The notes below the pieces were generated by a model. That model worked only from the letters and a program-made list of their open reading frames with translations. It did not search any database and was not told the DNA's origin. Of a stretch of 50,146 bases of DNA, positions 19,545 through 27,575 are shown piece after piece (the first letter of the stretch is position 1; each line of letters begins with the position of its first letter). This DNA comes from Methylobacterium ajmalii (GTDB lineage: Bacteria > Pseudomonadota > Alphaproteobacteria > Rhizobiales > Beijerinckiaceae), in the NCBI RefSeq assembly GCF_016613415.1, contig NZ_JACWCT010000129.1, forward strand, positions 1 to 50,146. The letters are read 5' to 3'. The position numbers and the translations under genes were made by a program.

Positions 19545-20546
19545 ATGTACGCGCAGCTGGTGAAGACCGACAGCACCCATGTCCGCGGCCGCGACGAGAT
19601 GTCGGCCGAGGAGCGCGCCTTCCAGGAGCGGATCGACCGCGGCGAGAAGATCGAGCCGAAGGAGTGGATGCCCGAGGGCTACCGCAAGACCCTGATCCGG
19701 CAGATCGGACAGCACGCCCATTCGGAGATCGTCGGGCAGTTGCCGGAGGGCAACTGGATCACCCGGGCGCCGACGCTGGAGCGCAAGGCGATCCTGCTCG
19801 CCAAGGTCCAGGACGAGGCCGGGCACGGCCTCTACCTCTACTGCGCCGCCGAGACGCTCGGCGTCAGCCGCGACGAGCTGATGGAACGGCTCCACGCCGG
19901 CACGATGAAGTACTCGTCGATCTTCAACTACCCGACCCTGACCTGGGCCGACATGGGCGCGGTGGGCTGGCTGGTCGACGGCGCGGCGATCATGAACCAG
20001 GTGCCGCTGCAGCGGACCTCCTACGGCCCCTACAGCCGGGCGATGATCCGGATCTGCAAGGAGGAGAGCTTCCACCAGCGCCAGGGCTACGACCTCATGA
20101 TGAGGATGGCGCGCGGCACCCCGGCCCAGAAGCACATGGCGCAGGATGCCCTCAACCGGTTCTGGTACCCGGCGCTGATGATGTTCGGACCGTCCGACAA
20201 GGACTCGGTCCACTCGGCCCAGTCGATGGCCTGGAAGATCAAGATGAACACCAATGACGAGCTGCGCCAGAAGTTCGTCGACCAGACCGTGCCGCAAGCC
20301 GAGCATCTCGGTCTGACGGTCCCGGACGAGGGGCTGCGCTGGAACGAGGAGAAGGGCGGCTACGATTTCTCCGAGCCGGACTGGAACGAGTTCTACGAGG
20401 TCATCGCCGGCAACGGCCCGTGCAACCGCGAGCGGCTGGGCGCCCGGGTGAAGGCCTGGGAGGACGGCGCGTGGTTTCGCGACGGGCTCAAGGCCCATGC
20501 GGACAAGCAGGTGCGCCGCTCCGCCATGGCGGTGGCGGCCGAGTAG
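19545..20546 (+). CDS. paaA: 1,2-phenylacetyl-CoA epoxidase, catalytic subunit PaaA
   Basis: This 333-residue ferritin-like di-iron oxygenase subunit inserts one oxygen atom into the ring of phenylacetyl-CoA. Iron-ligand motifs are AKVQDEAGHGLYLY (Glu, ExxH type) and CKEESFHQRQGYD (Glu and ExxH). Further conserved segments are WMPEGYRKTLIRQIGQHAHSE and RFWYPALMMFGPSDKDS. The ATG at 19545 is used because AGGAGGG lies 6-12 nt upstream, although the frame stays open further 5'. First gene of paaABCDE; partner of PaaC and of the reductase PaaE. Confidence 0.95.
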   Translation: MYAQLVKTDSTHVRGRDEMSAEERAFQERIDRGEKIEPKEWMPEGYRKTLIRQIGQHAHSEIVGQLPEGNWITRAPTLERKAILLAKVQDEAGHGLYLYCAAETLGVSRDELMERLHAGTMKYSSIFNYPTLTWADMGAVGWLVDGAAIMNQVPLQRTSYGPYSRAMIRICKEESFHQRQGYDLMMRMARGTPAQKHMAQDALNRFWYPALMMFGPSDKDSVHSAQSMAWKIKMNTNDELRQKFVDQTVPQAEHLGLTVPDEGLRWNEEKGGYDFSEPDWNEFYEVIAGNGPCNRERLGARVKAWEDGAWFRDGLKAHADKQVRRSAMAVAAE

Positions 20547-20599
20547 CCGGGCGCCCGGCACGAGCCGCCCCGCAACACGACATCCCGGGAGGATCGAGC

Positions 20600-20884
20600 A
20601 TGTCCAGCGAATGGCCGTTATGGGAGATCTTCATCCGCGGTCAGCACGGCCTGAACCACCGCCACGTCGGCAGCCTGCACGCGCCCGACGCGGCGCTCGC
20701 GATCAAGAACGCCCGCGACGTCTACACGCGGCGCAACGAGGGCGTGAGCATCTGGGCGGTGCGGTCGAGCGACATCGTGGCGTCGAGCCCGAGCGACAAG
20801 GGGCCGCTGTTCGAGCCGGCCAACAGCAAGGTCTACCGGCACCCGACCTTCTACGACATCCCGGACGAAGTGGGGCATATGTGA
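20600..20884 (+). CDS. paaB: Phenylacetyl-CoA epoxidase subunit PaaB
   Basis: This is a small 94-residue subunit that bridges PaaAC heterodimers in the epoxidase complex. Family hallmarks are WPLWEIFIRGQHGLNHRHVG, SLHAPDA, and IWAVRSSDIVASSP followed by the PTFYDIPDEVGHM C-terminus. The ATG at 20600 follows GGGAGGATCGAGC. The stop overlaps the paaC start by one base (TGATG), so translation is coupled. Confidence 0.95.
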   Translation: MSSEWPLWEIFIRGQHGLNHRHVGSLHAPDAALAIKNARDVYTRRNEGVSIWAVRSSDIVASSPSDKGPLFEPANSKVYRHPTFYDIPDEVGHM

Positions 20885-21741
20885 TGTCGTCCCTGCCCGA
20901 CGTGATGACCAGGGACGCCGCCGCCCTCGCCGCGGCGGCCGGGGCTCGCCCGGCCCCCGAGGCGGCCCGGGACGCCCCGCTGGCGCCGGCCCGCGCCGCG
21001 CTGTTCGAGTTCCTGACCCGGATGGGCGACAACACCCTGGTCCTCGGCCACCGCCTGTCGGAATGGTGCGGCCACGGCCCGGTGCTGGAGGAGGATATCG
21101 GCGTCGCCAACATCGCCCTCGACCTGATCGGCCAGACCCAGTTCTGGCTCGGCCTTGCCGGCGAGGTCGAGGGGAGGGGGCGCACCGCCGACGACCTCGC
21201 TTTCCTGCGCGACGTCTGGGACTTCCGCAACATCCTCATGGTCGAGCTGCCGAACGGCGATTTCGGCCAGACGATCATGCGCCAGTTCCTGTTCGACGCC
21301 TGGCACGTCGCGATGCTGCGCGCCCTGACCGCATCGTCGGAGCCGCGCGTCGCCGAGATCGCCGCGAAGGCGATCAAGGAGGCGCATTACCATCTCGAGA
21401 AGTCGGCCGACCTGGTCGTGCGGCTCGGCGACGGCACCGAGGAGAGCCATCGCCGGATGCAGGCGGCGCTCGACATCCTGTGGCCCTATGCGGGCGAGCT
21501 CTTCTTGAGCGACGCCGCGGACGCGACCCTGGCCGAGGCCGGCATCGCCCCCGATCCGGCCAGCCTGCGCGCCGCCTTCGACGCCGCGGTGCTGCCGGTC
21601 CTGGCCGAGGCGACGCTGGCGGTGCCGCCCGGGTCGTTCGCCCAGAAGGGCGGCCGCCGGGGCGTCCACACCGAGCATCTCGGGCGCATGCTGGCCGAGA
21701 TGCAGTTCCTGCAGCGCGCCTATCCCGGCGCGACCTGGTAG
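20884..21741 (+). CDS. paaC: Phenylacetyl-CoA epoxidase structural subunit PaaC
   Basis: This 285-residue ferritin-like partner of PaaA lacks full catalytic ligation in characterised members and stabilises the active subunit. Conserved segments are MGDNTLVLGHRLSEWCGHGP, EDIGVANIALDLIGQ and IKEAHYHLEKSADLVVRLGDG. The N-terminus carries an Ala-rich extension of about 35 residues before the fold. Start ATG 20884 overlaps the paaB stop; paaD follows after 6 bp. Confidence 0.94.
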   Translation: MSSLPDVMTRDAAALAAAAGARPAPEAARDAPLAPARAALFEFLTRMGDNTLVLGHRLSEWCGHGPVLEEDIGVANIALDLIGQTQFWLGLAGEVEGRGRTADDLAFLRDVWDFRNILMVELPNGDFGQTIMRQFLFDAWHVAMLRALTASSEPRVAEIAAKAIKEAHYHLEKSADLVVRLGDGTEESHRRMQAALDILWPYAGELFLSDAADATLAEAGIAPDPASLRAAFDAAVLPVLAEATLAVPPGSFAQKGGRRGVHTEHLGRMLAEMQFLQRAYPGATW

Positions 21742-21747
21742 GGCGCC

Positions 21748-22272
21748 ATGCAGGCTCACGCCCGGCCGGCGCCCGACGAGATCCGCGGCTGGCTCGCCGC
21801 GGTGCCCGACCCCGAGATCCCGGTGATCTCGGTGGTCGATCTCGGCATCGTCCGCGATCTGACCTGGGACGGCGACACCCTGGTGGTCACGGTGACGCCG
21901 ACCTATTCGGGCTGCCCCGCGACGGCCGCGATCAACGTCGCGATCGAGATGGCGTTGCACGAGCACGGGATCGCGCGCGTGCGCATCGAGCGGTCGCTGA
22001 CGCCCCCTTGGACCAGCGACTGGATCGGCGAGGCCGCCCGGGAGAAGCTGCGGGCCTACGGCATCGCCCCGCCGATCGACGGGACGGCGGCGGACGGCCG
22101 GCTGCTCGGGCGGGTCGGCCGGCTCGCCGGCGGCTCGAACCTCGCGGTCGCCTGCCCGCGCTGCGGCTCGAACCGGACCGACCGGGTCAGCCAGTTCGGC
22201 TCGACGCCCTGCAAGGCGAGCTGGCGCTGCACGGACTGCCTCGAGCCGTTCGACTACTTCAAGTGCATCTAA
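21748..22272 (+). CDS. paaD: PaaD, Fe-S maturation-like protein of the phenylacetyl-CoA epoxidase
   Basis: This 174-residue protein has a DUF59/MIP18-like N-terminal domain (VPDPEIPVISVVDLGIV; TPTYSGCPATAAI with the conserved Cys). Its C-terminal zinc-ribbon-like module has two CxxC pairs (CPRCGS and CTDCLEPF). PaaD is needed for epoxidase activity and is thought to assist cluster or metal assembly. It is closely coupled to paaC, but unlike most paa operons it is separated from paaE by 209 bp. Confidence 0.92.
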   Translation: MQAHARPAPDEIRGWLAAVPDPEIPVISVVDLGIVRDLTWDGDTLVVTVTPTYSGCPATAAINVAIEMALHEHGIARVRIERSLTPPWTSDWIGEAAREKLRAYGIAPPIDGTAADGRLLGRVGRLAGGSNLAVACPRCGSNRTDRVSQFGSTPCKASWRCTDCLEPFDYFKCI

Positions 22273-22481
22273 GCGGATTTCGCCGAAATGGTTGCCGGTT
22301 CGGCGCCGACAATCTGCGACGAAACAGGAACCTAAGCGGGCGAAGCGTTGGCCTGCCAACGCAAGTCTGCTCGGAGCGGCGCGTTCGAGCGCCGTTCCCG
22401 GCCTCGATTCGACAGCATGGTCCGCGACGACACGGTCTCGACGTCAGCGGACACTTCTCAAACCTGGGACGACCGGCGGTC
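22273..22481. other. 209-bp spacer inside the paa operon, with hairpins
   Basis: This gap between paaD and paaE is unusual, since those genes normally abut. It contains ATTTCG-C-CGAAAT at about 22277-22289, and an 8-bp hairpin GCGTTGGC-CT-GCCAACGC at 22345-22362. It has no frame of its own. It could be an inserted palindromic element, an RNA-processing site, or a separate promoter for paaE. Confidence 0.6.
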
Positions 22482-23558
22482 ATGGCACGCTTCTATCCCC
22501 TCGACGTCGCGGAGGTCCGGCGCGAAACCCGGGACGCGGTGGTCCTCACCCTCAGGCCCCGCGACGGCGATGCCGACGCCTTCGCGTTCACCCAAGGCCA
22601 GTACCTGACCTTCCGGCGCGCCTTCGACGGCGTCGAGCTGCGCCGCTCGTACTCGATCTGCGCCGGCCGGGACGAGGGGGCGCTCAAGGTCGGCATCAAG
22701 CGCGTCGAGGGCGGCGCGTTCTCGACCTGGGCCAACCAGGAGCTGAGGCCCGGCGACGTGCTCGAAGCCATGCCGCCGATGGGGACGTTCCACGCGCCGA
22801 TCGAGCCGGAGGTCGCCAAGCACTATCTGGGATTTGCCGGCGGCAGCGGCATCACGCCCGTCCTGTCGATCCTCAAGACGGTGCTCGCCCGCGAGCCGCG
22901 CTCGCGCTTCACGCTGGTCTACGCCAACCGCCAGATCTCCTCGATCATGTTCCGCGAGGAGCTGGACGACCTCAAGAGCGCGCATCTCGGCCGGCTGTCG
23001 GTCGTCCACGTGCTCGAGAGCGAGACGCAGGAGATCGACCTCTTCACCGGGCGCGTCGACGCCGACAAATGCGCCGCGCTGTTCCGCCTCTGGATCGATG
23101 TCGGGTCGGTCGACACCGCCTTCATCTGCGGGCCGGAGCCGATGATGCTGGCGATTGCCGCGTCCCTGCGCGAGCACGGCCTGTCGGACGCGCAGATCAA
23201 GTTCGAGCTCTTCGCCTCGGGCCAGCCGGGCCGGGCCAGGGCGCGGGCGGCCGGGACGGCGGCATCGGCCGCGGAGGCCCAATGCGAGGCGACCGTGACC
23301 CTCGACGGTGCGACGCGCACCTTCCGGATGCCCAAGCAGGGCGAGAGCCTGCTCGACGCCGCGTTGGCGAACAGCCTGGACGCGCCCTACGCCTGCAAGG
23401 CCGGCGTCTGCTCGACCTGCCGCGCCAAGGTGCTGGAGGGCGAGGCCGAGATGATCACGAACCACGCGCTGGAAGATTACGAGGTGCGCCAGGGCTACAT
23501 CCTGACCTGCCAGTGCTACCCGACGACGGACAGGCTGGTGGTCAGCTACGATCAATAG
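22482..23558 (+). CDS. paaE: Phenylacetyl-CoA epoxidase reductase PaaE
   Basis: This 358-residue NAD(P)H:ferredoxin-type reductase supplies electrons to PaaAC. The N-terminal FAD domain has RRSYSIC and the nicotinamide-binding domain has GFAGGSGITPVLSIL. The C-terminal plant-type [2Fe-2S] ferredoxin domain carries CKAGVCSTC with the fourth cysteine in LTCQCYP. ATG 22482 begins the conserved FYPLDVAEV segment; the frame is open far upstream, but that part is not homologous. No strong Shine-Dalgarno sequence is visible. It ends facing the cytochrome c gene. Confidence 0.94.
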   Translation: MARFYPLDVAEVRRETRDAVVLTLRPRDGDADAFAFTQGQYLTFRRAFDGVELRRSYSICAGRDEGALKVGIKRVEGGAFSTWANQELRPGDVLEAMPPMGTFHAPIEPEVAKHYLGFAGGSGITPVLSILKTVLAREPRSRFTLVYANRQISSIMFREELDDLKSAHLGRLSVVHVLESETQEIDLFTGRVDADKCAALFRLWIDVGSVDTAFICGPEPMMLAIAASLREHGLSDAQIKFELFASGQPGRARARAAGTAASAAEAQCEATVTLDGATRTFRMPKQGESLLDAALANSLDAPYACKAGVCSTCRAKVLEGEAEMITNHALEDYEVRQGYILTCQCYPTTDRLVVSYDQ

Positions 23559-23744
23559 ACGCGGCGGGGAGGGTGCCCGGGGCCGAGGGCGACCGAGGCT
23601 TGCCGCCCGCAGGGCAGCGTCCCGGTCGACAGCAGGCCTGGTCTCCAAGTGCGAATCCGGGCCTCGAGGATCGCGCTTCGAGACGGCCGAGCGCGGCGGG
23701 CGCGTGCTCGGCCCGACCGGATCGACGGCTCGCCGCAGCGGCGT
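23559..23744. other. Convergent intergenic region
   Basis: These 186 bp separate the ends of paaE and the cytochrome c gene. The sequence is GC-rich with a few weak self-complementary stretches, but I see no clear terminator and no gene. Confidence 0.4.
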
Positions 23745-25301
23745 CTACTTCTCCACCCGGCTCGGGTTCTTCACCTGCCCGTAGACCACGCCGGCGAAAC
23801 TGCCGATCGTCGTCGGCCAGTCGAGGCCGGTGGCCTTGTGGTCGGCCACCTGGCAGAAGGTGGCGGTCAGCCCGTTGACCAGGTCGGCCGAGCTCGCCTG
23901 CGGCGCGGCCTGGCGCAGGGCCGGCAGCAGGGCGCTCACCCGCGGCAGCATCTGCTCGGCCTTGAGGTCCTTGAGCTGGCCCGCCGCGTCGACGCTCTTC
24001 AGTGCCTCGACCAGCGTCGGGTTCGAGACGGTCTCGCACGGGGCGTTGCCGGCCAGCATGCTCTGGGTCTCGGCGCGCAGGCTCGCCACCTGGCCGGGCT
24101 CGGCGGTCGGCGGGGCCTCGTTGCCGAAGGTCTGGCGGACGTAGTTCGTCACCGCCGCCACGTCGGCATCGGTCATGCCGACGCCCACCGCCGGCATCGC
24201 CGCGTACTCGCCCTTGGCGTCGAGGCCGCCGAGAATCACCCGGATCACCGTCTCGGGGCCCTTGGCCAGCACCGCGCCGTTGCCGGCCAGCGCCGGGATC
24301 GCTCCGGGCTGGCCCTGGCCGTCCGGCCGGTGGCAGGCGACGCAGCGGTTGAGATAGACGTCCGCCCCCGGGGCCGAGGCCTGCTTGAAGTCGGACTTCA
24401 CGTCGGGCGTATAGGTGGGCTTGGGCGCCAGCGTCTTGAGGTAGACCGCGATGGCGCGCACGTCCTCGTCGGTCATCTTGCTCAGGCTCTCCTCGATCAC
24501 CTGCCGCATCGGCCCGGCGACCACGCCGGCCCGGCCGGGCGCCGCACCGGTCTTGAGGTAGGTGAAGAGCTGGTCCTCGCTCCACTTGCCCAGCCCCTCC
24601 TTGTCGTCGCCCGAGAGGTTGGGCGCGTACCAGCCGTCGATCGTGCCGCCCTCGAGGTAGCCGCTCCATTGCGAGGCACCGACGAGCTTGCTGCCGTTGT
24701 GGCAGGCGCCGCAATGGCCGGGGCCTCCGACCAGGTAGGCGCCGCGGTTGACCTGTTCGCTCGCCTGCGGATCGGGCTTGAACCGCCCTTCGGTGAAGAA
24801 GGCGAGGCGCCAGGCGAGCAATCCCTCGCGGATGCTGAACGGGAAGGCGATGTCGGTCGGCTTGCGCGGCGCGTTCACCGGCTCGAGGGAGAACAGGTAG
24901 GCCTTGATCGCCTGCACGTCCTCGTCGCTCAGGCGGGTGTACCAGGGAAAGGGAAACGCCGGGTAGAGGTAGCTGCCGCTCTTGGTGATGCCCTGGTGCA
25001 TCGCGCGCTTGAAGTCGTCGTCGCTCCAGCTGCCGATGCCGGTCTCCTTGTCGGGAGTGATGTTCGGGGTCGCGAGCTTGCCGATGCCGCCCGGGAAGTT
25101 GATGTAGAGCCCGCCCGCATAGGGCTTGCCTCCCGGCGCCGTGTGGCAGGCGACGCAGTCGCCGGCGGTGGCGAGATAGCGGCCCTTCTCGACGAGGTCG
25201 GAGCCGGCCGGCTGTGCCAGGGCCGCGCCGGCCGCGAGGCTGAGCGCGCCGGAGCCGGCGAGAGCGGTGAGCAGGCGGCGGGTGACGGGCTGGCGGCGCA
25301 T
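23745..25301 (-). CDS. Periplasmic tri-haem cytochrome c (dehydrogenase cytochrome-subunit type)
   Basis: This 518-residue protein has a clear signal peptide (basic start, hydrophobic core, cleavage near ALA-Q at 29/30). Three haem c sites follow: CVACH at 49-53, CGACH at 197-201 and CVACH at 320-324. The layout is that of the cytochrome subunits of membrane alcohol, gluconate and aldehyde dehydrogenases, which pass electrons to ubiquinone or an oxidase. An additional roughly 110-residue C-terminal part after the third haem domain holds two non-haem cysteines and is not typical. No dehydrogenase partner gene is adjacent. ATG 25301 is set by GGAGGAAG just upstream and by the signal peptide. 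Confidence 0.85.
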   Translation of the reverse strand: MRRQPVTRRLLTALAGSGALSLAAGAALAQPAGSDLVEKGRYLATAGDCVACHTAPGGKPYAGGLYINFPGGIGKLATPNITPDKETGIGSWSDDDFKRAMHQGITKSGSYLYPAFPFPWYTRLSDEDVQAIKAYLFSLEPVNAPRKPTDIAFPFSIREGLLAWRLAFFTEGRFKPDPQASEQVNRGAYLVGGPGHCGACHNGSKLVGASQWSGYLEGGTIDGWYAPNLSGDDKEGLGKWSEDQLFTYLKTGAAPGRAGVVAGPMRQVIEESLSKMTDEDVRAIAVYLKTLAPKPTYTPDVKSDFKQASAPGADVYLNRCVACHRPDGQGQPGAIPALAGNGAVLAKGPETVIRVILGGLDAKGEYAAMPAVGVGMTDADVAAVTNYVRQTFGNEAPPTAEPGQVASLRAETQSMLAGNAPCETVSNPTLVEALKSVDAAGQLKDLKAEQMLPRVSALLPALRQAAPQASSADLVNGLTATFCQVADHKATGLDWPTTIGSFAGVVYGQVKNPSRVEK

Positions 25302-25318
25302 CGGGGCTTCCTCCGGGG

Positions 25319-25582
25319 TTATGGGGCGGCGGAGCGCAACCGCAGCCAGAGATCGGCGACGTGGGCGGCGCCCGCCCCCGCGAGGGCGGCGGCGAGCCAG
25401 AATCCGGGAGCCCCGGCAAGGACGAGGCGCAGGGCGAGCATCAGGCAGGCCCCGGAGGCGAGATTGATCAGGAGGGCGGTCCGTCCCGGCCCGCGCCGCC
25501 ACAGGGCGAGGTATCCGGCCTCCGAGGCGACGATCAGCAGCGCGACGTCGACGATGTGACCGCTGGTGAGGAGGTCAGGCAC
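25319..25582 (-). CDS. Small membrane protein upstream of the cytochrome c gene
   Basis: This 87-residue hypothetical protein has three hydrophobic segments (about residues 8-28, 32-52 and 56-76), with WRRGPGR between the first two. Its stop is 17 bp from the cytochrome start, and the cytochrome ribosome site lies in that gap, so the two genes are probably co-transcribed. It could be an anchor or quinone-side partner of the cytochrome, but nothing in the sequence proves a function. Confidence 0.6.
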   Translation of the reverse strand: MPDLLTSGHIVDVALLIVASEAGYLALWRRGPGRTALLINLASGACLMLALRLVLAGAPGFWLAAALAGAGAAHVADLWLRLRSAAP

Positions 25583-25829
25583 GCATCAATCCTCCTGCAG
25601 GCACCGAAGATGCGCAGTCGACCGGGAAGGTAACGTAGGAGACGACCGGTTCCAGCCCTGCAAACTCGAAAAACAGGGTGCGCGTTCACCGAAATCGCGT
25701 CGCGGTTCACGATGTCGCATCCGTCTCAATCGATCCCGTACGATCCGATTTTTCGCCAGCGAAGAACTCCGTCGAGGATTGGACAGGACGGGGCCGGGCG
25801 GCCGACCCGCCGATGCTTGCGAGATCCGA
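25583..25829. other. Intergenic region between tspO and the cytochrome operon
   Basis: These 247 bp lie downstream of tspO and upstream of the leftward small membrane protein gene, so they should contain that operon's promoter. Somewhat A+T-richer patches occur around 25660-25760, but no convincing -35/-10 pair or terminator could be picked. Confidence 0.35.
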
Positions 25830-26306
25830 TCAGAACGGTCCGTTCAGCCGCACGATCGACCGGTTGAGCAGGGCCGCGATGCCGACCCAGGCGAGGTAGG
25901 GCAGAAGCAGCGCCGCCCCGAGGCCGGAATGCCGCCCGACGACCACGATCAGCCCCAGCACCGACAGCCACAGGGCGGCGACCTCGACGAGCGCCCAGTC
26001 CGGCCGGCGCAGGCGGAAGAACACCCCGCTCCAGGCGATGTTGAGGAGACCGTTCACCCCGAAGGCGGCGATGAGCCAGGTCCGCTCGCGCCCGTCCGGG
26101 GCGGCGTTCCAGGCCAGGACCCCGGCGATGGCGGTGAGCGTGAAGATGGTGGTCCAGACCGGCCCGAACGCCCAGTCGGGCGGCTTCCAGGACGGGACCC
26201 GCAGGCTGCGGTACCAGGGACCGAGGGCGGTGAGCCACGCGCCGGCCGCCGCCACCACGATGGCGGCGAGCGCCGCCACGACGATCGGGGTCCAGCCCCC
26301 GCTCAC
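25830..26306 (-). CDS. tspO: TspO/MBR family tryptophan-rich sensory protein
   Basis: This 158-residue inner- or outer-membrane protein has five hydrophobic helices and the family residues WYRSLRVPSWKPPDWAFGPVW and NIAWSGVFF. TspO binds porphyrins and in Rhodobacter modulates expression of photosynthesis genes. The GTG start at 26306 overlaps the bchP stop as GTGA, so it is translationally coupled as the last gene of the bchG operon. That placement links it directly to bacteriochlorophyll synthesis. Confidence 0.9.
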   Translation of the reverse strand: MSGGWTPIVVAALAAIVVAAAGAWLTALGPWYRSLRVPSWKPPDWAFGPVWTTIFTLTAIAGVLAWNAAPDGRERTWLIAAFGVNGLLNIAWSGVFFRLRRPDWALVEVAALWLSVLGLIVVVGRHSGLGAALLLPYLAWVGIAALLNRSIVRLNGPF

Positions 26307-27481
26307 GGCGACACCCAGCGGAAGAGATGCGCGAGGTCCTTGAAGAAGATCCGGGCATGCGCGGCGGGTTTGGCCCGCACCAGTTCCTTGTTCATGTAGG
26401 CGTCCCAGGTCAGCGACTGCACGTCGGGGTCGCGGCAGATGCTGACGAAGCGCTCGCGCAAGGCATCGTTGCGGTACCAGACCGACTGCATCAGCCGCAG
26501 GATCCAGAACACCCGGCCATGCGTCCGGAGGAAGCGGCGCCGCGCCTGGCCCAGGGCGCGGGGGTTGCCGGTGGCGAGGAAGTCGTGCGCGGCCTGCGCG
26601 GCGAGGCGCCCGCCGAACATCGCGTAGTAGATGCCCTCGCCCGAGGCCGGGGCGACGAGGCCGGCGGCGTCGCCGGTCAGCAGCACGTCGCGGCCGTTGT
26701 CGAAGCGCGCGAGCGGCTTGAGCGGCAGCGGCGCGCCCTCGCGCCGGATCGTCTCGCCGCGATCGAGCCCGGTCGCGGCGCGCAGGCGGCCGACCGCCCC
26801 GCGCAGCGAGAATCCCTTCCTCGCGCTGCCGGTGCCGATGCTCAGCGTGTCGCCGTGCGGAAAGATCCAGGCGTAGAAGTCCGGCGACAGGACGCCCTGA
26901 TAGTAGACGTCGCAGCGCGTATCCTCGACGGCGCCGCCGGGCGGCGTGCGGACGATCTCGTGATAGGCGAAGACCTGCCGCATCCGGGCATGCGCGGGAA
27001 CCTCCTGGCGGCCCACCGCCGAGTTGGCGCCGTCGGCCCCGATCACCAGGCGGGTGCGCAGGGACGCCTCCGCCCCGGCGGCGTCGCGGTACCGCACGGT
27101 CACCGGCCCGTCGCCGGCGCGGGTCAGGCGCAGGTAGGTGCCGGTCACCCGCTCGGCCCCGGCGAGCGCCGCGCGCACGCGCAACCACTCGTCGAACGGG
27201 CCGCGGTCGACCATGCCGACGAAGCCCTCGCCGACCGGCATGTCGACCGCGCGGTCCTTGGGCGAGACCATCCGGGCGGAGCGGATCTTCGCCACCAGGA
27301 GCTCGTCGGGAATCGCGAAGTCGCGGATCAGCCGGGGCGGGATCGCGCCGCCGCAGGGCTTGATGCGTCCGGCCCGGTCGAGCAGCACGACCCGGCGCCC
27401 GAGCCGCGCGAGGTCCGCCGCCGCCGTCGCCCCGGCCGGCCCGCCTCCCACCACCACCGCGTCGAGGATCGTCTCGTCCAT
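26303..27481 (-). CDS. bchP: Geranylgeranyl diphosphate / geranylgeranyl-bacteriochlorophyll reductase
   Basis: This 392-residue flavoprotein reduces the geranylgeranyl tail to phytyl. The FAD-binding GGGPAGATAAADLARLG is near the N-terminus. Other BchP/ChlP segments are DRAGRIKPCGGAIPPRLI, VIGADGANSAV and LLTGDAAGLVAPASGEGIYYAM. ATG 27481 follows GGGAGG (complement of 27489-27494). It lies 94 bp after the PucC-family gene and overlaps tspO by 4 bp. Confidence 0.93.
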   Translation of the reverse strand: MDETILDAVVVGGGPAGATAAADLARLGRRVVLLDRAGRIKPCGGAIPPRLIRDFAIPDELLVAKIRSARMVSPKDRAVDMPVGEGFVGMVDRGPFDEWLRVRAALAGAERVTGTYLRLTRAGDGPVTVRYRDAAGAEASLRTRLVIGADGANSAVGRQEVPAHARMRQVFAYHEIVRTPPGGAVEDTRCDVYYQGVLSPDFYAWIFPHGDTLSIGTGSARKGFSLRGAVGRLRAATGLDRGETIRREGAPLPLKPLARFDNGRDVLLTGDAAGLVAPASGEGIYYAMFGGRLAAQAAHDFLATGNPRALGQARRRFLRTHGRVFWILRLMQSVWYRNDALRERFVSICRDPDVQSLTWDAYMNKELVRAKPAAHARIFFKDLAHLFRWVSP

Positions 27482-27575
27482 GGCCGTGCCTCCCGTCCGG
27501 GCCGGCTCGCGGCCGGATCGTTTCGTGTCAGACGATTTCCGGCTGATCGCTTCGCGACGCGGAAATCGGCTTCGC

